Below are positions 1 to 3,976 of a stretch of DNA of 6,844 nt, piece after piece (the first letter of the stretch is position 1; each line of letters begins with the position of its first letter). The notes under the pieces were generated by a model. That model saw only the letters and a list, made by a program, of their open reading frames with translations. It ran no database searches and was not told the origin of the DNA. The stretch is from positions 1 through 6,844 of the forward strand of contig NZ_JACRTE010000035.1 in assembly GCF_014385105.1 (NCBI RefSeq), in the 5' to 3' direction. A program made the translations under genes and the position numbers. Origin of the DNA: Qingrenia yutianensis (GTDB lineage: Bacteria > Bacillota > Clostridia > UMGS1810).

Positions 1-1344
1 TTCATTTTCTCTCAACTCCTTGTCTGCCTGTTTCTGCAAAGCGAGCGCCTGCCGTTTTTTCTCGGCAATTTTATACGAATCCTTAAATATTGCTTTGCAC
101 AGTCTGATTTCTTTTCGGAGTTCGTTAAGCTCCGCATTGATTTCTTTCGCTTGGTCTTTGACCTCATCACAATTTTCATCAGTCCTTCCTTCATATAATT
201 TTTTACGCCGTGTAATTAAAATCTCAACTTCGGCTTCTTTGTCCTTTTGGTATTTCTGCAAATCTTCGCCCGTTTCGATATTATGCGTGAGCAAAAATTT
301 GAATTGCTTTTGATAGCGGTCAAATTTAATCAATTCATCACGCATAAAAAATGACACCCTTTGAGGTGTCTGCTTACGCTGAATTTTTTTGAATAAGTAG
401 AGGTAGTGGAAGTATAGGGCGATAAAGCCTTTTAACTTCTTGCCCTTTACATTTTTAATGTTACCTCTGAATTTGTACTGCTTTTTGGGTATTTCGGACG
501 GTGCAGCCGTGATAATTCCGTTTCGGGTTGCGATTATCCTTTCCAAAATCTCTGCTTCGCTGTAACCCTTGCCGAGATTATCAAGCCTCATCGGGCGTTT
601 TGCGTTCGGTGCAATTATTGAGGTGTGTTTTATATTCGGACCTTTGCGGTGAATGACAAAACCACGCTTTTTTAGGTTCTGCCAAAACTGCTCCATTGTG
701 TATGAGCATTTTATGATTTCGTCAATATCACGGCGGATACTTCCACGAATGGTCGGTCTGCCTTCTTTTAACGCCAGCCATTCGCCGTAGTGCATACCTC
801 GCCTTTGCGGCTTGTTGATTACCGACAGACAGTTTTCACGGCATATTTGGTCTGAAATACCCCGAATGTCTATAAAGTAGTCCTTATAATTGTTGCGGTA
901 TTTGTAGCCATCAATGTATGAAACGGCATTTATTATTATGTGGTTGTGCAAGTGCTTATGGTCAAGATGCGTTGCTATGACGGCTTCGTATTTATCCGCA
1001 AAAAGCCGTTCGACAAGCTCCTGTCCGCACCTGTGAGCAATTTCGGGCGTGGTTTCAAAGTCCTTGAACGACTGCACCAAATGATAGGCGAGTACACCGT
1101 TTTTGCGACCGCTTTTTCCGAAAAACTCTTGTGTTTCCAACATTTCCGAAAAGGCTTTGTCTGTCGTGCAGTTATATGCTTTGACATAAAGGCAATTTTC
1201 GGTCTTGTCCTCATTTTTTATATATTTGATTACACCCTCTACCGCATCAATGTCGGGTTTTATGCTTGTCTTGTCGGGATTTGCGATATAGTTAAGACTT
1301 GAATCGAGCCTTGATTTAACCGTCCATATTTTCGTAATTGCCAT
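1..1344 (-). CDS. MOBP-type relaxase (mobilization nuclease), 3' end outside window
   Basis: DNA relaxase expected to nick oriT, stay bound to the 5' end through a tyrosine, and pilot the strand to the recipient. I translated this frame by hand: it is open for 448 codons with no stop and runs off the left edge. It starts MAITKIWTVKSRLDSSLNYI; Y20 (or another N-terminal tyrosine such as Y43) is a possible catalytic residue. The metal-binding three-histidine motif is clear at about residues 126-139 (THLDHKHLHNHIIIN: H126, D128, H131, H133, H135, N139). A conserved block RRGMHYGEWLALKEGRPTIR lies at about 181-200. Residues from about 335 onward are charged and coiled-coil-like, usual for the C-terminal part of this family, so probably only a short tail is missing. 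The start ATG overlaps the mobC stop by 1 nt (TAATG), with an SD at 1354-1360, so translation is probably coupled. Family assignment is firm; exact MOB subtype is inferred. Confidence 0.93.
   Translation of the reverse strand, partial: MAITKIWTVKSRLDSSLNYIANPDKTSIKPDIDAVEGVIKYIKNEDKTENCLYVKAYNCTTDKAFSEMLETQEFFGKSGRKNGVLAYHLVQSFKDFETTPEIAHRCGQELVERLFADKYEAVIATHLDHKHLHNHIIINAVSYIDGYKYRNNYKDYFIDIRGISDQICRENCLSVINKPQRRGMHYGEWLALKEGRPTIRGSIRRDIDEIIKCSYTMEQFWQNLKKRGFVIHRKGPNIKHTSIIAPNAKRPMRLDNLGKGYSEAEILERIIATRNGIITAAPSEIPKKQYKFRGNIKNVKGKKLKGFIALYFHYLYLFKKIQRKQTPQRVSFFMRDELIKFDRYQKQFKFLLTHNIETGEDLQKYQKDKEAEVEILITRRKKLYEGRTDENCDEVKDQAKEINAELNELRKEIRLCKAIFKDSYKIAEKKRQALALQKQADKELRENE
346..370 (-). 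terminator. Terminator-like hairpin inside the relaxase gene
   Basis: On the minus strand a perfect 6-bp stem GACACC/GGTGTC with a 6-nt loop TCAAAG (a seventh T-G pair leaves loop CAAA) is followed by A and six T. It falls at about relaxase codons 325-333, in a weakly conserved linker before the coiled-coil tail. The shape is that of an intrinsic terminator on the coding strand, but the stem is short. Function as an attenuator is a guess; it may be chance. Confidence 0.4.
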
Positions 1345-1649
1345 TATCGGACGCTCCTCACAAGCCGCATAATATCATTTTGCATTTGCAGCACGGTTTC
1401 AATTTTATCCTCCGAGATACGCTGCTCTGCATTTGCGATATGTGCTATCTGATTTATGTTGTTTCCGATAGCGTTTATCTCACGAAGCAGTTTTACATAT
1501 TCATCGGGCGGACGGGGGCGAATAACACTACCCATAATCAGCTTGCGAATATATGGCTCCATTTTTAAGGCACAAGCAGCAGCTTGTGCTTTCAAGTGTT
1601 CTTTCTCTTTTGGGGAAAGACGCACCAATACAGCAGTATTTCTATCCAT
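1344..1649 (-). CDS. mobC: Mobilization accessory protein MobC (relaxosome)
   Basis: A 101-residue DNA-binding accessory protein of the relaxosome, expected to bind oriT and help the relaxase open the strands at nic. The N-terminus (about residues 6-45, with VLVRLSPKEKEHLKAQAAAC and then a helix around MEPYIRKLIMG) has a ribbon-helix-helix look. The C-terminal part carries the MobC signature at about 59-72 (INAIGNNINQIAHIAN), followed by a basic helical tail. Length fits the family. The start ATG at 1649 has a strong SD (1656-1663). The stop shares one base with the relaxase ATG, so the two form an operon. It lies directly beside the inverted-repeat cluster at 1682-1766, the usual arrangement oriT-mobC-relaxase. 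Family assignment comes from recognised motifs; DNA target is inferred from context. Confidence 0.93.
   Translation of the reverse strand: MDRNTAVLVRLSPKEKEHLKAQAAACALKMEPYIRKLIMGSVIRPRPPDEYVKLLREINAIGNNINQIAHIANAEQRISEDKIETVLQMQNDIMRLVRSVR
1354..1360 (-). promoter_or_regulatory. Ribosome binding site of the relaxase gene
   Basis: TGAGGAG on the minus strand, 9 nt before the relaxase ATG at 1344 and inside the last mobC codons. It supports this start and coupling to mobC. Confidence 0.75.
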
Positions 1650-1655
1650 TAGAAA

Positions 1656-1663
1656 TCACCTCT
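1656..1663 (-). promoter_or_regulatory. Strong ribosome binding site of mobC
   Basis: AGAGGTGA on the minus strand, 6 nt before the ATG at 1649. It fixes the mobC start. Confidence 0.8.
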
Positions 1664-1681
1664 TTTCTTTTAGCCGTGCGG

Positions 1682-1699
1682 CGGGGTATTAGGGGCATT
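1682..1699. repeat. Tandem 9-mer beside the oriT inverted repeat
   Basis: Plus-strand CGGGGTATT followed at once by AGGGGCATT; 7 of 9 positions match. It overlaps the inverted repeat at 1689-1707 and could be part of a relaxase or MobC binding site. Confidence 0.5.
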
Positions 1700-1707
1700 G
1701 CCACTAA
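1689..1707. repeat. Short-loop inverted repeat, candidate relaxase binding site
   Basis: TTAGgGGC-ATT-GCCaCTAA: 8-base arms with one internal mismatch and a 3-nt loop. This is the best single candidate for the oriT inverted repeat next to nic. Confidence 0.55.
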
Positions 1708-1723
1708 CAAGCGGGCGTTTTGA

Positions 1724-1745
1724 TAGCAAAATGCCGTGCTTGCTA
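1724..1745. repeat. Inverted repeat TAGCAA/TTGCTA
   Basis: Perfect 6-bp arms (1724-1729 and 1740-1745) separated by 10 nt, in the untranslated gap between the small ORF and mobC. Possible protein-binding site of the oriT region. Confidence 0.5.
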
Positions 1746-1748
1746 ATA

Positions 1749-1766
1749 CAAATGCTCACGCATTTG
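1749..1766. repeat. Inverted repeat CAAATGC/GCATTTG
   Basis: Perfect 7-bp arms around a 4-nt loop (TCAC on the plus strand). It overlaps the stop codon of the small ORF at 1756-1758. No T-run follows on either strand, so it is not a standard terminator; more likely part of the oriT region. Confidence 0.55.
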
Positions 1767-1890
1767 CCCCGTCCGCCTTCGGCGTTATACTTTCCGCCGG
1801 GAAAGCCTCCTTTACATTCCGCATTCGTCCTTGCAGGGACAGTTTTTCAAGCGAGCGCACAAACGCTTCTCTGTTGTAATTGGTGTTCAT
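1756..1890 (-). CDS. Small hypothetical protein (44 aa) next to the oriT candidate
   Basis: I do not recognise a named family. The reading frame codes 44 residues: it starts MNTNYNREAFVRSLEKLSLQ, continues with a basic stretch GRMRNVKEAF, and ends in an Ala/Pro/Lys-rich tail (PAESITPKADGANA). The first 30 residues look helical and amphipathic and the tail disordered. The ATG has a good SD, GAGGT at 1899-1903, 8 nt away. The gene lies 35 nt past the terminator of the upstream XRE gene and just before oriT and mobC, in the same direction, so it may be the first gene of the mobilization operon. The SD, clean start and charged composition argue for a real gene. An alternative is that this is only transcribed leader DNA containing oriT repeats. 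Confidence 0.6.
   Translation of the reverse strand: MNTNYNREAFVRSLEKLSLQGRMRNVKEAFPAESITPKADGANA
1790..1805. repeat. Inverted repeat CTTTCC/GGAAAG
   Basis: Perfect 6-bp arms around GCCG, within the small ORF; a second short one (CGCC-TTC-GGCG) is at 1774-1784. Together they extend the repeat-rich zone beside oriT. They may reflect GC-rich codons only. Confidence 0.35.
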
Positions 1891-1898
1891 TTTTGATT

Positions 1899-1903
1899 AC
1901 CTC
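1899..1903 (-). promoter_or_regulatory. Ribosome binding site of the 44-aa ORF
   Basis: GAGGT within GATGAGGT on the minus strand, 8 nt before the ATG at 1890. It is the main reason for calling the small ORF a gene. Confidence 0.6.
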
Positions 1904-1925
1904 ATCTTTCATAAATTTTTGTATC

Positions 1926-1950
1926 AAAAAAGCCTGCCATATGGGCAGAC
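1926..1950 (-). terminator. Intrinsic terminator after the XRE gene at 1965-2426
   Basis: Minus-strand stem GTCTGCC/GGCAGGC (one T-G pair) around CATAT, followed by six T. An outer A-T pair can extend the stem. It begins 15 nt past the XRE stop codon and separates that gene from the mobilization genes. Confidence 0.85.
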
Positions 1951-1964
1951 TGATTTGCGTGTGT

Positions 1965-2426
1965 TTATTTGCGTTTTTTGTATGTTCCGCAGGCATTCTT
2001 TATGTGGTTGTAATCATCATAGGTGATTTCTCCACGCATTAACGCCTGCCGAGCTTCATACACCTTTTTCAAGTGTCGGTTTACGGTCTTGCAGTTATCG
2101 GGGAACGACAGCGATACGACATCTCCGTTTTTGCTCCAATTAAGTCCGTAAAGCATATCAATCTTAAAAATTGTGTGGAGCGTTTCAAGCTCGGAATCGA
2201 CAGACAGCCTTGATATTGCAAACCTGTGTATGCCGAGCAACCTTGCCAGCTTTGCGGTAATCTGCGGTTTTGCGTAAATTCGCTCTCCTTCGTACTGTCC
2301 TATGCGTGTCCCTGCGGTCTTTTTCGCAAAGCCGACCTTTTCGCCGAGTTCCGACTGCGACAAGCCGTTATATTGTCTGCACAGCTTTATCGTTCTTCCT
2401 ATGGGTTTTGGTTTTTTGTTATTCAT
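1965..2426 (-). CDS. XRE-family helix-turn-helix transcriptional regulator
   Basis: A 153-residue cytoplasmic DNA-binding regulator. Residues about 10-72 form an XRE/Cro-CI helix-turn-helix: IKLCRQYNGLSQSELGEKVG gives helices 1-2, and RIGQYEGERIYAKPQITAKL with LARLLGI gives the recognition helix and helices 4-5. The segment between helices 2 and 3 (FAKKTAGT) is longer than in compact XRE domains. Residues about 80-153 form a C-terminal domain without a family I can name, ending in a basic tail (KNACGTYKKRK). The ATG at 2426 has SD GGAAGGA at 2437-2443. Terminators lie on both sides (2458-2487 upstream, belonging to the kinase gene, and 1926-1950 downstream), so it looks monocistronic, but I see no convincing promoter in the short gap and read-through is possible. 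Context suggests control of element maintenance or transfer genes; the target is unknown. Confidence 0.88.
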   Translation of the reverse strand: MNNKKPKPIGRTIKLCRQYNGLSQSELGEKVGFAKKTAGTRIGQYEGERIYAKPQITAKLARLLGIHRFAISRLSVDSELETLHTIFKIDMLYGLNWSKNGDVVSLSFPDNCKTVNRHLKKVYEARQALMRGEITYDDYNHIKNACGTYKKRK

Positions 2427-2436
2427 TTATCATCAT

Positions 2437-2443
2437 TCCTTCC
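2437..2443 (-). promoter_or_regulatory. Ribosome binding site of the XRE gene
   Basis: GGAAGGA on the minus strand, 10 nt before the ATG at 2426; supports that start. Confidence 0.65.
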
Positions 2444-2457
2444 ATATTTTCGGGCAT

Positions 2458-2487
2458 AAAAAAACCGACAAGATTTCTCCTGCCGGT
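2458..2487 (-). terminator. Strong intrinsic terminator after the kinase gene
   Basis: Minus-strand 10-bp stem ACCGGCAGGA/TCTTGTCGGT with two G-T pairs, a GAAA tetraloop, and a seven-T run ending the hairpin. It begins 19 nt past the kinase stop codon and closes the two-gene cassette. Confidence 0.92.
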
Positions 2488-2506
2488 TATGCCTTATTTG
2501 ATTTTA

Positions 2507-3415
2507 TTATCTTTGCATATCATCGTGCTTTTTTGACTTTTCTTTTAATTTATTTAAGGAAAAATCAATGATACGCTCTTTTCTTGCCGTGAGCATTGTT
2601 TTGTAAAACTCCTTTTGAAGCTCTGTTATGGTAGGCGTATTGTCTATAATTTCATAGATTTTCTTCATATCAATACGGCTTGCTATCCGTTTGAGAGCCT
2701 TGTTACAGTCCGGAAATTTACCCTCCGACAAAAATTTGAAGTAATTTATCTTTTTGCCGTTATAGGTTACAGCAGACAACGGTATATCGAAAATTCTGTG
2801 ATTAAGCTCGTTTTTGTCGCTTAATATCTTTTTCATTAAGTCCTCGTCCGCCTGCGGGTAAAGGCTGCTGCCGCAATCAAATACCGGGGCGAGCGTTACT
2901 TCATCGGTAGCGTTGTTATATAAAAATCCCCAATTTCCGTTGTGTCTGTCCCAATTTCCTATCAGAGCGTCCACGATAAACATATCCCAAAACCTTGTTT
3001 TAAGTGTTTCGGAATCCATCGCTGTCTGTTCGTCAATGGTGGACAAAATATCTGCAAGCTCCGTACCGTAACCGTTTCTTTCGGAGTCAATAATGCGGTT
3101 TTTGAGTGATGCAAAATCTTGAAGCGTTATCCCTTGCGAGGTAAAATCCTTGCAGGCAACAACAACTTTTTCCTTGCCCTTGCTTGTGTAGGTTCCGATA
3201 ACCGTTTCCTGTACGGGTATTCCCACAGACTCAAAAACCTTGCAGCCGATGTATTCGCTGATACAGCTGTTTGTATAGCTCATTTCCTTATTTATTGTAG
3301 GGAACGGCGGAAATTTCAGCATATATTGCTCGCCGTTATACAAAACCGAAATTTTACCGCCGTTGGCTCCGGCATAAGTTTTGTTTTTTTGCACCGCATT
3401 TGTAAAGTCTATCAT
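2507..3415 (-). CDS. HipA/CtkA-like serine/threonine protein kinase (candidate toxin)
   Basis: A 302-residue protein kinase of the HipA fold. Motifs in order: a Gly-rich loop YAGANGGKISV at 14-24 (compare HipA AGAQEKTALL); K34 in YMLKFP, the probable ATP lysine; SEYIG at 53-57; the catalytic loop GNWDRHNGNWGFL at 153-165, where D156 and N161 fit the HipA D-x4-N motif; and APVFDCGSS at 176-184, where D180 is the probable magnesium aspartate. All key residues are present, so it is probably active. At 302 residues it is much shorter than E. coli HipA (about 440) because it lacks the N-terminal subdomain, resembling H. pylori CtkA and the HipT kinases. HipA-family toxins phosphorylate tRNA synthetases (HipA: GltX; HipT: TrpS); the substrate here is unknown. 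The ATG overlaps the stop of the upstream XRE gene by 4 nt (ATGA), an antitoxin-toxin layout. The C-terminus (about 262-302) is helical and lysine-rich. Confidence 0.88.
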   Translation of the reverse strand: MIDFTNAVQKNKTYAGANGGKISVLYNGEQYMLKFPPFPTINKEMSYTNSCISEYIGCKVFESVGIPVQETVIGTYTSKGKEKVVVACKDFTSQGITLQDFASLKNRIIDSERNGYGTELADILSTIDEQTAMDSETLKTRFWDMFIVDALIGNWDRHNGNWGFLYNNATDEVTLAPVFDCGSSLYPQADEDLMKKILSDKNELNHRIFDIPLSAVTYNGKKINYFKFLSEGKFPDCNKALKRIASRIDMKKIYEIIDNTPTITELQKEFYKTMLTARKERIIDFSLNKLKEKSKKHDDMQR

Positions 3416-3873
3416 ATATCATCCTGCCTTTCCATTCTTAAATATTTACGCCGTAAGTACCACGCTTGCTCACTTGAAATGAGGTTTTCAACCTCTGCGG
3501 AATTTATATCGGCGTTTAGCTCACACCAGCATATATCCCAATGGTAATCTTTTTCGCCGCTGTCTACAATTTTCCACGATTTTTTCATTCGTTCAAGCGA
3601 TTCTGCGAGGTTCTTCGGCAGTCCGCACTCAAAGTGCGTTTCGTCCGTCGGCATACCTGTTTCAGAGCTGTATTCGCCGTTTTCAAGCTCCATTATATCC
3701 TCCATAGAGCAGTTCAAAGCTTTTGCTATCTGCTGTACGGTTTTTGCATTGCACTTTTGAATTGAGGTTTTCCCCGAACATATATCTATAACGGTTGTTT
3801 TCGGTACTCCGCTTATCTTTGAAAGCTGATACTTCGTAATATTTTCGCTGTTGAGTAAATTCTGTAATGTCAT
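3412..3873 (-). CDS. XRE-family repressor, probable antitoxin of the kinase
   Basis: A 153-residue protein starting MTLQNLLNSENITKYQLSKI. Residues about 1-64 form an XRE helix-turn-helix (LSKISGVPKTTVIDICSGKT, then AKTVQQIAKALNCSMEDIME), like HipB-type antitoxins. Residues about 65-153 are an acidic, aromatic-rich extension (about 113-122 KDYHWDICWC; end EQAWYLRRKYLRMERQDDI) that I cannot assign to a family; it is much longer than the tail of classic HipB (88 residues in total). I chose the ATG at 3873 over an in-frame ATG at 3906 because the upstream one lies at or before the predicted transcription start, while 3873 is preceded by AAAGGGCGG at 3882-3890. The stop overlaps the kinase start (ATGA). 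Expected role: autorepression of its promoter and neutralization of the kinase, inferred from HipBA. Confidence 0.85.
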   Translation of the reverse strand: MTLQNLLNSENITKYQLSKISGVPKTTVIDICSGKTSIQKCNAKTVQQIAKALNCSMEDIMELENGEYSSETGMPTDETHFECGLPKNLAESLERMKKSWKIVDSGEKDYHWDICWCELNADINSAEVENLISSEQAWYLRRKYLRMERQDDI

Positions 3874-3899
3874 TTTCAGCACCGCCCTTTCAATATTAT

Positions 3900-3914
3900 T
3901 ATACATATAGTATA
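3900..3914. promoter_or_regulatory. Palindrome over -10/+1, candidate operator
   Basis: TATAC-ATATA-GTATA on the plus strand: perfect 5-bp arms with a 5-nt centre, covering the -10 box and the start point. Arm size fits an XRE dimer site. Confidence 0.55.
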
Positions 3915-3937
3915 TCGGAATACCGACCTTTTGTCAA
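3909..3937 (-). promoter_or_regulatory. Near-consensus sigma-A promoter of the XRE-kinase cassette
   Basis: On the minus strand TTGACA (3932-3937) and TATACT (3909-3914) are separated by exactly 17 nt. Transcription should begin at about 3902, giving a leader of about 29 nt before the ATG at 3873. Palindromes fill the spacer and the -10/+1 region, which suggests autorepression. Confidence 0.85.
3915..3926. promoter_or_regulatory. Palindrome in promoter spacer, candidate operator
   Basis: TCGG-AATA-CCGA, perfect 4-bp arms, in the 17-nt spacer between -35 and -10. With the adjacent palindrome it would let the XRE protein block polymerase. Confidence 0.5.
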
Positions 3938-3967
3938 TATGCACGGAGCTTTTTCATCAATATGCAC
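3934..3967. repeat. 11-bp direct repeat upstream of the cassette promoter
   Basis: TCAATATGCAC occurs at 3934-3944 and 3957-3967, starts 23 bp apart. The first copy overlaps the -35 box and the second lies 10 nt past the helicase stop region. It may be a regulator site or a small duplication from insertion of the cassette. Confidence 0.5.
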
Positions 3968-3976
3968 TATGATTTT

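Larger units (their letters stand above)
1664..1766. other. Candidate origin of transfer (oriT)
   Basis: The stretch between the 44-codon small ORF and mobC holds a tandem 9-mer (1682-1699), an imperfect inverted repeat with a 3-nt loop (1689-1707), and two perfect inverted repeats (1724-1745 and 1749-1766). It sits directly upstream of mobC and the relaxase. MOBP-type oriTs commonly lie there and consist of an inverted repeat bound by the relaxase a few bases from nic. I cannot match it to a known nic sequence from memory, so the exact nick site is not assigned; the call rests on position and repeat content. Confidence 0.55.

Noticed and set aside
940..1302. Plus-strand open frame of 120 codons
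   Set aside because: It lies antisense to the relaxase catalytic domain, has no SD or recognisable domain, and is explained by the codon use of the minus-strand gene.
1749..1766. Inverted repeat as terminator of the 44-aa ORF
   Set aside because: No T-run follows on the minus strand and mobC probably shares the transcript; treated as part of the oriT candidate.
2427..2487. Promoter TTGTCG-17-AATATG for the XRE gene at 1965-2426
   Set aside because: Poor match to consensus and the -35 would lie inside the terminator stem.
3119..3547. Plus-strand open frame of 142 codons
   Set aside because: Antisense to the kinase and its XRE partner, both of which have clear motifs; no independent support.
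3874..3906. Longer start (ATG at 3906) for the kinase-associated XRE gene
   Set aside because: It falls within the predicted core promoter/+1 area and lacks an SD; the ATG at 3873 has one.
3934..3957. Seven-codon ORF (ATG AAA AAG CTC CGT GCA) on the minus strand as a leader peptide
   Set aside because: No SD of its own and it ends over the -35 box, upstream of the transcription start; likely chance.
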